Assembly (NCBI GenBank): GCA_902168105.1
Contig: CABHOY010000015.1
Location: 124,001 to 188,000, forward strand
DNA length: 64,000 bases
Origin: an uncultured Flavihumibacter sp.
GTDB taxonomy: Bacteria > Bacteroidota > Bacteroidia > Chitinophagales > Chitinophagaceae
Reading direction: 5' to 3'
Position 1 is the stretch's first letter. Each line of letters starts with the position of its first letter. The position numbers and the translations under genes are program-made. Below the pieces are notes generated by a model. It was not told the origin of the DNA. It searched no databases and was given only the letters and a program-made list of their open reading frames with translations. This document shows positions 53,573-62,248 of the stretch, one piece after another.

Positions 53573-56500
53573 GTGAATGTAATTTTCTCCGCCAACGCCA
53601 GACGTATAGCTTTATTTACTACAATGATATCGGGTCTTTTTCTGAGCGATCATTTGTCTGCCCAGAAAAAGACCCCTTTCGATTATGTAGATCCTTTTAT
53701 TGGCACCGCCAAAAGCAGTGTGTTGACCAGATGGGGAAGTGAAGGTGGCACCTATCCCGGTGCTGTAGCGCCCTGGGGATATATGCAGCTCACGCCTGAG
53801 ACGAAAACCGGAAATCTCAGAGGATACGACTATAACGATGGCTCCATTTATTACTTCAGTTGTGTACATCATAACAGCGGCTTCCCAGTTGGTTCTGCTG
53901 GGGAAATGAAGATCGTCCCCGTGCAGGAGCATCATGACTTTGTACTGGGTTATAATCAAAGGAAGTTTTTACATGAGGATGAGAAGGCCAGTCCCGGATA
54001 TTACAGTGTGCTTTTCAGGGATGATAGTACGCTTGTGGAGGTCACCGCTACGGAACGTGTAGGTATGTTTCGTTTTACATTCCGCACAGGCGTTTCTCCT
54101 ATGATATATATTGGAGAACATAAGGGATCTGTTGTTCATTATAGTGAGGCTCCTATTGCAGCAATCGGGGAACAAAACGACGAGGATAGAGGGCTGTTGA
54201 TTTTTCCTGTGTCCGAAACAGGGCCTAAAGTGATCACTGTAACAGTAAGTGTTTCTTCTGCAGGTGAAGAAAGCGCTGAAAGGAATATTGTAGTTGAAGG
54301 TGCCGCAGGGTTTGACAAAATTAGGCAGGACACACGGAAAAAATGGGAGAAGGCATTGTCAGTCATAGATATATCTGACGATAAAGAAGCGAATAAAACG
54401 ATCTTCTACACTGCTTTATATCACAGTTTGTTAATGCCCTGGATCATCTCTGATGTGGATGGCAAATACCGTGGACGTGATGGGCAGGTACATACTGTCA
54501 GTGGCCGTGCGGAATATGGAGGCTTCTCTCCCTGGGATACTTTCCGTTCCCTGCATCCGCTGTTAAGCCTGTTGTTTCCTGACAAACAGCGTGACATGGT
54601 ATTGTCCATGCTTGATATTTACAAACAGACCGGCTATCTGCCTATCGAAAGTATGACAGGTAATCATGCTGTACCGATAATTGTGGATACCTATCTGAAA
54701 GGAATAAAAGGTATTGACAGTACACTGGCATATGCTGCCATGAAAAAGAGTATTGTAGATGCGCCTTTCCAGCAAGAGGACCTTTCTGTATTTCAGCAGA
54801 AAGGATACATACCGTTTTCTTATCCGGAATCGGTTACGCGCTCAGTGGAATATGCCTATGATGACTGGGCGTTGGCACTATATGCAAAACAGGTGATGCA
54901 TAATGACAAGGATCATCAGCTACTAATGGAGCGTAGCTACAACTACCGGCAGCTATTCCACCAGGCGGATATGTTCATGTTACCAAGACAGGAAAATGAG
55001 TTCAAGCCTGAACCTGGTAATTCAGGATACAAAGAGGGCGATAAATGGGTCTATTCCTATTTTGTGCCGCAGCATCCGAGAGACCTGGTGAACCTGATGG
55101 GAGGGGATGCACTATTCACAGAACGTTTAGATACCGCATTAAACCGTCAGCATATCGTGTTTGATAACGAGACGGTCTTTCATGTTCCTTATCTCTTTAA
55201 TGCAGCCAATGCGCCGCATAAGACGCAGGAATGGATCAGGGATATCAGGCAGAAAAGATTTAAGGCCACACCGGGCGGATTGCCGGGTAATGACGACCTG
55301 GGATCGACTTCCAGCTGGTATGTTTTAAGTGCTATGGGGATCTATCCGATGGCTCCGGGTCTTCCGGAATATACCGTTGGCGTTCCCGCTTTTGATATGA
55401 TGCGCATTCACCTGGAGAACGGCCGGGATTTAGTGATAAAACGTACAGATCCTGAATATCCTTACATAAAGTCGTTAACCCTGAACGGTCATCCTTACAA
55501 CAAGATCAGCATTCCACATACACTAATAGTAGGTGGGGGAGAGCTTACATTTGAAATGGATGGACGGCCTGATAATAAATGGCTCGTAAAAGATACAACA
55601 GGACAAGCGGATATTGAGATCTTCAACCAATCCGCCGCAGTGAAGATGACGCATCCTGATGAGCCATTCCAGGTTCGTTTTTCATTACGGAATATGGGAA
55701 GTACAGGCACAAAAAAGATCATATTGCTGGCAGATGGAAAGGTATATGGTTACAAAAATATACTTGTAGCGCAGGGAAAGACAGTAACAGATTCCATTGC
55801 TTGCCGTCTTTACAATTTGGGGAATGCGCGTCTTACATTGAATGGACAGAACGAGATGGCCGTAGAGGTGCTCAAACCAGCGCAGAAGGCTTCGGATCAC
55901 CCGGAAATAAAAGACCTGATCCTGTCTGCACTTGTCAGAAAAGGTAATCAGCAGCAGGTGATATTTACTGTAAAGAATACCGGTTGGACTACACGCACCT
56001 TCCGCGTACCATTGGAGTTAGATAAGGAAGTATTGCTAAAAGAAAAGGTGACACTGGAACCTGGAGAGGAGAAAACAATCGCCAGACAGTTTACTATGTT
56101 AAAGGAAGGCTGGCAAACAATGAAAGTGGGAGATGCTGCTGAAAAGTTCAGGGTGTACTCGGCTAATAAAGATGCAGTCGTGCTGGAGTTGTCAGCAGGT
56201 AAACAGGCGAGCAGTACTATGTTACAGGATGCTTCCGGCTTTGGGAATAATGGTCATCTCTTAGGGGATGGCATCCATAATGAACAGGGCAAACTATTGC
56301 TTGGAAAGGATAGCTATGTCGAGGTGCCTAATGCCCGTAGTCTGGATGTCATGGATACTACTATAACTATGATGGCCTGGGTGTATCCTAAGACTACAAA
56401 CAACGGTCTGGTAGATATTTTTACCAAAGGCGATACGCATGTATTGCAGGTATCTGATGGCAAAACGCTTACTTTCTTTGCAGGAGGCTGGGGCAGAGGA

Positions 56501-56785
56501 GATTGTACAGTGCCATTACCAAACAATTGGAAAGACAATTGGCACCACATTGCAGGTGTTTGCAATGGAGATAGCCTGAAGGTATATATAGATGGTGAAC
56601 TGAAAGGATTTGCTTTGCCAGAGGGACATACTAATTTATCTGTATCTAACAGGTGGACGCTGGGCAGGAATGAAGAGTTTCCGTTCCAACGGATATTCAA
56701 CGGGTATATGGATGACGTGAAAGTATTTGCTACACCATTATCGGCAGCAGAAGTGTCGGAGATATATAAGAAGAAAGCCCGTTAG
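53573..56785 (+). CDS. GH92 alpha-mannosidase with CARDB-like and LamG C-terminal modules
   Basis: 1070 aa from GTG 53573. No ATG gives a sensible signal peptide: the frame opens at TTG 53507 inside the preceding gene's end, and ATG 53624 leaves only 13 residues before the SAQ cleavage site. The GH92 core has YVDPFIGTA, GGTYPGAVAPWG, FSPWDTFRSLHPLL, the YKEGDKWVYSYFVPQHP region with the acid Glu, and GGLPGNDDLGSTSSWYVLSAMG with the metal/water Asp pair. Beyond about residue 690 come two CARDB-like Ig modules and a terminal LamG domain (about 890-1065), longer than typical GH92. It removes alpha-linked mannose outside the cytoplasm. Confidence 0.93.
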   Translation: MNVIFSANARRIALFTTMISGLFLSDHLSAQKKTPFDYVDPFIGTAKSSVLTRWGSEGGTYPGAVAPWGYMQLTPETKTGNLRGYDYNDGSIYYFSCVHHNSGFPVGSAGEMKIVPVQEHHDFVLGYNQRKFLHEDEKASPGYYSVLFRDDSTLVEVTATERVGMFRFTFRTGVSPMIYIGEHKGSVVHYSEAPIAAIGEQNDEDRGLLIFPVSETGPKVITVTVSVSSAGEESAERNIVVEGAAGFDKIRQDTRKKWEKALSVIDISDDKEANKTIFYTALYHSLLMPWIISDVDGKYRGRDGQVHTVSGRAEYGGFSPWDTFRSLHPLLSLLFPDKQRDMVLSMLDIYKQTGYLPIESMTGNHAVPIIVDTYLKGIKGIDSTLAYAAMKKSIVDAPFQQEDLSVFQQKGYIPFSYPESVTRSVEYAYDDWALALYAKQVMHNDKDHQLLMERSYNYRQLFHQADMFMLPRQENEFKPEPGNSGYKEGDKWVYSYFVPQHPRDLVNLMGGDALFTERLDTALNRQHIVFDNETVFHVPYLFNAANAPHKTQEWIRDIRQKRFKATPGGLPGNDDLGSTSSWYVLSAMGIYPMAPGLPEYTVGVPAFDMMRIHLENGRDLVIKRTDPEYPYIKSLTLNGHPYNKISIPHTLIVGGGELTFEMDGRPDNKWLVKDTTGQADIEIFNQSAAVKMTHPDEPFQVRFSLRNMGSTGTKKIILLADGKVYGYKNILVAQGKTVTDSIACRLYNLGNARLTLNGQNEMAVEVLKPAQKASDHPEIKDLILSALVRKGNQQQVIFTVKNTGWTTRTFRVPLELDKEVLLKEKVTLEPGEEKTIARQFTMLKEGWQTMKVGDAAEKFRVYSANKDAVVLELSAGKQASSTMLQDASGFGNNGHLLGDGIHNEQGKLLLGKDSYVEVPNARSLDVMDTTITMMAWVYPKTTNNGLVDIFTKGDTHVLQVSDGKTLTFFAGGWGRGDCTVPLPNNWKDNWHHIAGVCNGDSLKVYIDGELKGFALPEGHTNLSVSNRWTLGRNEEFPFQRIFNGYMDDVKVFATPLSAAEVSEIYKKKAR

Positions 56786-56793
56786 TATACTGA

Positions 56794-56849
56794 AGTAATA
56801 TAAAGCGGAAAGCCTCGTTTATTGACGAGGCTTTCCGCTTTATATTACT
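56794..56849. terminator. Strong bidirectional terminator
   Basis: Perfect 25-bp inverted repeat (56794-56818 with 56825-56849) and 6-base loop between convergent stops at 56785 and 56859. Confidence 0.88.
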
Positions 56850-56858
56850 GGTCTAAGC

Positions 56859-57884
56859 TTAGAAATAAACGTCTTCATTACCAACAAAGGTAGTATCTGA
56901 TATTTCTATCAGCGGTTTAACAGTTGCCGGGGTTGACGTCGGAAGTGAAGGGACCGTCGCCGTAATCGTGGTCAGCGAGTTCCGTTTGGGCGTAAAAGAT
57001 ATTGCGCCCAGAGGAACAATATCACCATCTGGTTTCAGCCACTTTAACGTAAGCGGTATCGGTTCGCCACTCAGGTCGTCAGCAAATCTAAATGCATTGG
57101 CAGTTTGAATATGCATGGTGTTTGATGTATTCCAGGGGTAAAAATACTGTGGCTTCATCAGGCCACCGTATTCCGCGAGCAATGCACCTTCACTGAAGTT
57201 GTTGAACTGGTACTGTACACCAAAGCTGATCCTCTTTAAGGGGATATCTACAGCAACTGCTGTATCGCCTACTGTCAAAGTAACGGAGCTAAAATAGCTA
57301 TCGGTCTCTGAGTAGTAATATTCTTCCTGTGCGCCGGTAAAAAGATCAACAAGCACAGTCATAAAAGACATGGCTGACATGAAGGACGTGTCTAATGTCC
57401 ATGGGGAGGCATAAGCTTTATCGGCATACTCTATTTCGTTCAGTATCCTTCTGTTAAAAGGTTTGAAATAGTAAAGGAAACCACCGGATATTCCTCCGAA
57501 GAACAGGCCTTCACCCGTACCTCTTTTAATGGCTGCGACGTTGATAGTATGTGTGGAGTTTTTAGGGACTTCCAGTACGATCGTACCTAGTCTGTTAAAC
57601 ACGCCCTGCGCATATGGTGTAACACCGTTACGTACGTCTACACCATAAATGGTGCTGTCATACGGTGTTTTCGCTACAATCTCATTACTTGTTTTTCTGC
57701 GGCCCATAGGGGTTTCTATGACGTTGATATCACCACCCATACGTATGGTCAGCTTCACCGTCTCTCCAGATGAGGATGGAGGTGCAGGGGGAGGGGCGAC
57801 CGTATCCTGTGATTTTTTACAGGAATAAAATGCACTGATTGCCAGGGCACATATAAGTATAATGGATTTGTTTCTCAGTTTCAT
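56859..57884 (-). CDS. Lipoprotein of unknown function, paralog A
   Basis: 341 aa. Lipobox ISAFYSC (Cys about 22), then a Pro/Ser-rich linker and a beta-rich body. Shared with its neighbour: MGGDINVIE, GRR, DSTIYGVDVR, YAQGVFN, RGTGEG and FNRRI motifs at equivalent positions, pointing to gene duplication. Fimbrillin-like surface proteins of Bacteroidota have a comparable lipoprotein-plus-beta layout, but no diagnostic fimbrillin motif is visible. Function unknown; 17 bp from paralog B in one transcription unit. Confidence 0.8.
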   Translation of the reverse strand: MKLRNKSIILICALAISAFYSCKKSQDTVAPPPAPPSSSGETVKLTIRMGGDINVIETPMGRRKTSNEIVAKTPYDSTIYGVDVRNGVTPYAQGVFNRLGTIVLEVPKNSTHTINVAAIKRGTGEGLFFGGISGGFLYYFKPFNRRILNEIEYADKAYASPWTLDTSFMSAMSFMTVLVDLFTGAQEEYYYSETDSYFSSVTLTVGDTAVAVDIPLKRISFGVQYQFNNFSEGALLAEYGGLMKPQYFYPWNTSNTMHIQTANAFRFADDLSGEPIPLTLKWLKPDGDIVPLGAISFTPKRNSLTTITATVPSLPTSTPATVKPLIEISDTTFVGNEDVYF

Positions 57885-57901
57885 GGGGATAAGTATTCCT
57901 G

Positions 57902-58894
57902 TTATAAATTGATGGTTTCATTGGTGGTCCAGTCAGTATCAGTAAATGTGATATTCAGGCCATTGTTGACCGTATTGATCGATGTTGGCATTGTCACATT
58001 CACTGTTATCATGTGATTTCTGCGCGGAGGATAGATCTCTTTTTCTCCGAGGTTCATCACAGTACCATCTGGTCTTTCCCATCTGAGTACAAAAAGAATA
58101 CGTTCAAAATACGTAATATCATCCCGCACCAGGAATTCGTCAGCAGTGTAGATACGGAGGCTGTTGTCAATGTTTTCAGGCGTGAAGGTCTTTGTCTGCA
58201 TTGAGTTCTGATACGCTACGATCAGTTTGCCTCCTGTGAAATTGGTAGCCTTGAATTTAATACCGAATGCAATTCTTTTCAACGGCAGTGTTATTTGTTT
58301 AGATGAATCAACAAAAACAGCTGTCTGATTGGCGTAGCCGTCCACCTCGGGAAAAAAGGCGTAAGTGGGTTGAATGGTGTCTTCCAGGAAGAGCGGAATG
58401 TTGGAAAGGTTCTGGAGGAAGTCCCAGTCGCTTGCATCGTAGCTGATGGTGTTATCCAGGTTCCTGTTAAACGTACCGGGAAAGAATTGTCCACCGTTCC
58501 ACCAGGTGTACCAGATACCCAGGCCAGTACCTCTGCGGAAAGCAGCAGCTTTGATGTTAAAGGTAGTCTGTGTCGGTAGTTCGATACTGATGTTCTCAGG
58601 GCTGTTAAATAGCCCGGCTGCGTAGGGCTGTCCATCGTTTGTACGGACGTCTATCGCATAGATCGTGCTGTCTCTGACCGTACGGGCAAGTACGTAATTG
58701 TGCAATCGTCTGCCGCCAGGCAGTACGGATTCACTTGTTTTAATGTCTCCGCCAAGGGCAATATTTATTGTCCTTTTCTCTTTTACATCGGGCTTTGGGA
58801 GAACAGGTGTGTCACTTGGGGCTGCTTTATTGCAGGAGTACGAGATGATTATTGTTGCAAGGCAACAAACAACCAGTAAAGGGTTACATTTCAT
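57902..58894 (-). CDS. Lipoprotein of unknown function, paralog B
   Basis: 330 aa. Lipobox IISYSC (Cys about 21), then GGDIKTSE, GGRR, DSTIYAIDVR, YAAGLFN, RGTGLG and FNRNL motifs matching paralog A in order. The C-terminal parts also share LPLKRIAFG and an LRWERPDG block (LKWLKPDG in A). First gene of the pair, likely a surface-exposed adhesin or structural component; no family assignment. Confidence 0.8.
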   Translation of the reverse strand: MKCNPLLVVCCLATIIISYSCNKAAPSDTPVLPKPDVKEKRTINIALGGDIKTSESVLPGGRRLHNYVLARTVRDSTIYAIDVRTNDGQPYAAGLFNSPENISIELPTQTTFNIKAAAFRRGTGLGIWYTWWNGGQFFPGTFNRNLDNTISYDASDWDFLQNLSNIPLFLEDTIQPTYAFFPEVDGYANQTAVFVDSSKQITLPLKRIAFGIKFKATNFTGGKLIVAYQNSMQTKTFTPENIDNSLRIYTADEFLVRDDITYFERILFVLRWERPDGTVMNLGEKEIYPPRRNHMITVNVTMPTSINTVNNGLNITFTDTDWTTNETINL

Positions 58895-59040
58895 TTGTAC
58901 AGGGTTAAGGGTTAAAACATTATCAGTATAAATCTAAAGAGGATTTCGGATACCACCAAAAAAATACCGGTGGGTGGTTTATTGTGTTACAACGTTGATT
59001 TTTCAATATCGAAAGACGCCGGGCAATAGTACTGCCTTTT

Positions 59041-59724
59041 TCAGGCTAGCACAAACCGGTAGCCTACACCTTTTATTGTTAGTATCTGAAGGTTTTCATC
59101 GTCTTTCAGATGTACGCGCAGCCGGGTAATGTATACGTCTAAATTACGGCTGTTAAAGAAGGAATCGTGCCCCCAAAGCAAGTCCAGGATGTCTTTTCTG
59201 TCAATGATACCATCGCGTTTTTCGTAGAGCAATTTTAGCAACTCGCTTTCCTTGTAAGACAGTTTCTTTTCTTCGCCGCCATTAGCCAGTATCTGCCGGT
59301 TAGCATAGAACCGGAGTTTCCCGAGAGGGATATGATCGGGTGTGACCGTCACTGTACGATCGGTTTTTCGTAATACATTGTCAATACGCACGATCAGTTC
59401 TTCCATGCTAAAAGGCTTACGGATATAGTCATTTCCTCCTAATGAAAAACCTCTTACGAGATCTTCCGTTTGTGTTTTGGCTGTCAGGAACAGGATAGGA
59501 ACGACAGGGTCGATCGCCCGTATCTCTTGTGCTACTTCAAACCCGTCTTTGTTAGGCAACATAATATCGAGTACACATACAGTCGGGTTTACCTGTTTGA
59601 AAACTGACAGGACATTAGCACCATCGCTTTCCATCACAACTTCAAATCCTCTTCGTTGGAGGCTTTCTTTTACGATCTTACCCAGGGATGGCTCATCTTC
59701 AACGTATAAGATCCTTGTTTTCAT
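59041..59724 (-). CDS. OmpR/PhoB-family response regulator
   Basis: 227 aa from ATG 59724 (MKTRILYVEDEPSLG); the open frame extends upstream into the kinase gene's end. Receiver with D10-E11 and D53 (VLDIMLPNKDGF), Lys in NDYIRKPFSMEEL. Winged-helix output at about 130-227 (LSYKESELLKLLYEK, RNLDVYITRLR). It is expected to bind direct repeats; two such repeats lie in the promoter region on the other side of the kinase. Co-transcribed with the kinase, 4 bp apart. Confidence 0.94.
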   Translation of the reverse strand: MKTRILYVEDEPSLGKIVKESLQRRGFEVVMESDGANVLSVFKQVNPTVCVLDIMLPNKDGFEVAQEIRAIDPVVPILFLTAKTQTEDLVRGFSLGGNDYIRKPFSMEELIVRIDNVLRKTDRTVTVTPDHIPLGKLRFYANRQILANGGEEKKLSYKESELLKLLYEKRDGIIDRKDILDLLWGHDSFFNSRNLDVYITRLRVHLKDDENLQILTIKGVGYRFVLA

Positions 59725-59728
59725 CTTG

Positions 59729-61219
59729 TCATATTTTAGTCCTGTGAACCTGACGTTTTTTATCGTAGTAAACAACAGCTGCTTCAGCAAAAGGCAGCTT
59801 TACAGAGAAAGTACTTCCCTTACTTAATGCACTCTCTACTTCTATGAAGCCCATGTGTTTTGCTACAATATGTGATACATAACTTAAACCCAGGCCGTAA
59901 CCTTTTATGTTATGCCGGTCGCCGTCCGGTATACGGAAGAACTTCTCAAATATCTTTCCTGTATATTCTTTTGCGATGCCCATTCCATTGTCAGCTACAC
60001 GTATTTCCAGGTATTGTCCGTGATCGATGATATGGACAAGGATATCCGGATCATTGATACTATATTTCAGCGCATTGTCCAGCAGATTATACAACACACT
60101 TGTGATATGTAGTTTGTCCGCTGTAATAATGAAGTTATTTCCTGTTGTTTTAAGGTCAGTGTGTGCATGATGTTTTTCAAACTGTAGTTTCATGGATTCC
60201 ATTACACTTTTGGCCAATGTCCTAAGATCGAACTGCTCTTTGCTTAACGTAATCTCTTTGTTTTCGAACATGGATAGTTTTAGCACTTTATCTACCAGTA
60301 ACCCCAACCGCTGCATTTCGCTGGCTGATATTTCAAGATATTCATCGGTCGTTTTCCTGTCTTCCAGTACATCAAAACTTCTGAGTGCTTCGATGGCTAC
60401 ACTTACGGTCGCAATAGGTGTTTTAAGTTCGTGTGTGATATTGCTGATGAAATCGTTTTTCAGCTGGGCCAGTTTCCGCTGCTGCTTCAGGTTCCTGTAA
60501 AGCAGCAGGAAAGAAAAGACAGTGATGCCTAGCAATATAACTGATATGAGGATAGGTTGACTTATACGTCTCAACAGATACCAGGTATTGTTGTGGAATA
60601 ACACCTGATAACTGACGGGTTTCGTAAAACCTATGGTCACCACATTCCCATAGAAATCATCGGGTACAATCGGTCCCTCTGTACGTAAAGTATCTGCAGG
60701 AATATTATGAATGCTGAACGGCGTATGTATCTCTTCCTTCAGGAGCGCTTTGTTATAAGCAGTGGTAAGTTCTTTAATTGAAATGGAATCGCGAAGCGAA
60801 TCCACATCTGTCAGGAAATTATAGATCCGGACAGCAGGACGTGCGCTTTGAAACCGGATATTGAGTGTGTCCCGGCCAGGTGATGCCTCAATGCCTGGTC
60901 TCCTCATGGCAACTACCATCGTACGCTGCGATTGTTGTTTCGTGCCGGAAGAATCCCTGAACCGCTCGTGTAAGACGTTGGAGATCTGCATTACGCCCTG
61001 ACGGTCCTGTACCCTGATGTCTAGCGTTGAATCAAGCTTTAACTTAGCCGCCTGTAGCCGGAAGATAGTCTCCCGGAAAAGTATATTGGTATGTGTAGTA
61101 AATAGTTTTTCTTCTTCCCGGTAATTCTTATTTAACCAGTATACCTGGAACACCGTGATCAGGATGATCGTTAGTGCAATCAGGAAAATAGTGACCGGTA
61201 TGGAGAGCTTATATCGCAT
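59729..61219 (-). CDS. Membrane sensor histidine kinase
   Basis: 496 aa. Two membrane helices (about 7-28 and 222-241) enclose a periplasmic sensor domain of about 190 residues. HisKA with H263 in NITHELKTPIATVS, N-box NLLDNALKY, G1 DNGMGIA, G2 GYGLGLSYV. Partner of the OmpR-type regulator directly downstream. Signal unknown; the neighbouring GLPGLI and outer-membrane receptor genes suggest envelope or uptake sensing. Confidence 0.94.
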   Translation of the reverse strand: MRYKLSIPVTIFLIALTIILITVFQVYWLNKNYREEEKLFTTHTNILFRETIFRLQAAKLKLDSTLDIRVQDRQGVMQISNVLHERFRDSSGTKQQSQRTMVVAMRRPGIEASPGRDTLNIRFQSARPAVRIYNFLTDVDSLRDSISIKELTTAYNKALLKEEIHTPFSIHNIPADTLRTEGPIVPDDFYGNVVTIGFTKPVSYQVLFHNNTWYLLRRISQPILISVILLGITVFSFLLLYRNLKQQRKLAQLKNDFISNITHELKTPIATVSVAIEALRSFDVLEDRKTTDEYLEISASEMQRLGLLVDKVLKLSMFENKEITLSKEQFDLRTLAKSVMESMKLQFEKHHAHTDLKTTGNNFIITADKLHITSVLYNLLDNALKYSINDPDILVHIIDHGQYLEIRVADNGMGIAKEYTGKIFEKFFRIPDGDRHNIKGYGLGLSYVSHIVAKHMGFIEVESALSKGSTFSVKLPFAEAAVVYYDKKRQVHRTKI

Positions 61220-61260
61220 GAATAGATATCTGGATACGTTGGTTAGTAATAACTATGATG

Positions 61261-61268
61261 CAAATGTA
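61261..61268 (-). promoter_or_regulatory. -7 element (TACATTTG, minus strand) for the kinase-regulator operon
   Basis: An exact TAnnTTTG match with a leader of about 36 bases before ATG 61219. Confidence 0.5.
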
Positions 61269-61295
61269 TCATTTCCTTTTTCCCTGCCTAAGAAC

Positions 61296-61311
61296 ATTAA
61301 CCTAAATTAAC
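61296..61311. promoter_or_regulatory. Direct repeats, candidate response-regulator binding site
   Basis: ATTAAC at 61296-61301 and again at 61306-61311: period 10 bp, the geometry OmpR/PhoB-family regulators bind. A degenerate third copy follows (ATTAAA 61312-61317). The site lies between the two divergent promoters, so it could serve both. Confidence 0.5.
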
Positions 61312-61354
61312 ATTAAATCAAGTCATGTTAACCTCTGTTCAGGGCAGATCTGAA

Positions 61355-61362
61355 TAGCTTTA
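61355..61362 (+). promoter_or_regulatory. -7-like element (TAGCTTTA) for the GLPGLI gene
   Basis: Seven of eight bases of TAnnTTTG, 19 bp before ATG 61382. Confidence 0.35.
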
Positions 61363-61381
61363 TCGTCTTAAAAGTATACAG

Positions 61382-62173
61382 ATGAAAAGATTATTTTTTA
61401 CATTTTGCATGGGGCTGGCGATGCTTACTGTAAACGGCCAGCAGAAACAGGGTACAGTGCGTTACGAGCGTACTGTACAGATGCAGATGCGTATGAGGGG
61501 AATGGGTGGCGAAGCAGAGCAGCTACTTCCGCGCACACATACCAGTAAACTGGAAGTCTTATTTGCCAATGACCAATGCCTGCGCCGCGCGGTGGAAGAG
61601 GAACGTCCTGAAGAGTTGCAGGAAGGCGGAGGGATACGGATCACTACAATGGTGGCCGATGCTAACGATGTAACTTATGTGAATCTGGCTACCGGGCAGG
61701 TGGTAGAGCAGCGGGAGTTTGGAGCAAAAAATTATATCATAGCAGACAGCGTCCATAAACTGAACTGGAAGCTAACCGGGAAGACGATCACTATCCTCAA
61801 TTATCCCTGCCAGCAGGCGGTGGCGCAAAAGATCGGTAAACGCAGTATGACCAACATGGAAAACGGGGAAATGAAAACAACGCAGGTGGCGGACACCTCG
61901 AATATTACTGCATGGTTCACGCTGGCTATTCCGGTGCCTGCAGGCCCTGAATATCAGGGGCAGTTACCGGGACTCATATTGGGTATAGATATCAATGATG
62001 GCCGTACTGTTTACAAGGCTACTGAGATATCAGGAGATGTTGAATCGTCGGCTGTAAAAGTGCCTTCAAAAGGTAAGAAGGTGAGTGTTGATGAGTTTAA
62101 TGCGGAGCGTGATAAAGTAATGGCAGAAATGCAGCGTAACAATAGGGGAAGAGTGATCCGTATCGGTGGGTAA
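61382..62173 (+). CDS. GLPGLI-family exported protein
   Basis: 263 aa with signal peptide (cleavage after VNGQ). Family motif near residue 200: QGQLPGLILGIDINDGR, preceded by VNLATGQVVEQREFGAKNY and the NYPCQQAVAQ block with the conserved Cys. GLPGLI proteins are Bacteroidota-specific envelope proteins, usually encoded beside outer-membrane receptors, as here (convergent). A Met/Arg-rich patch (about 35-45) is peculiar to this copy. Function unknown. Confidence 0.88.
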   Translation: MKRLFFTFCMGLAMLTVNGQQKQGTVRYERTVQMQMRMRGMGGEAEQLLPRTHTSKLEVLFANDQCLRRAVEEERPEELQEGGGIRITTMVADANDVTYVNLATGQVVEQREFGAKNYIIADSVHKLNWKLTGKTITILNYPCQQAVAQKIGKRSMTNMENGEMKTTQVADTSNITAWFTLAIPVPAGPEYQGQLPGLILGIDINDGRTVYKATEISGDVESSAVKVPSKGKKVSVDEFNAERDKVMAEMQRNNRGRVIRIGG

Positions 62174-62194
62174 GTGATATTGCTGATAATAACG

Positions 62195-62222
62195 CGGCTC
62201 CGGGTGTTTTATCCCGGAGCCG
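62195..62222. terminator. Bidirectional terminator hairpin
   Basis: Perfect 10-bp GC-rich stem CGGCTCCGGG (62195-62204 with 62213-62222) and 8-base loop, then TTTTATTTT; between convergent stops at 62173 and 62249. Confidence 0.85.
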
Positions 62223-62248
62223 TTTTATTTTGTGTGTAAATAGATCTT

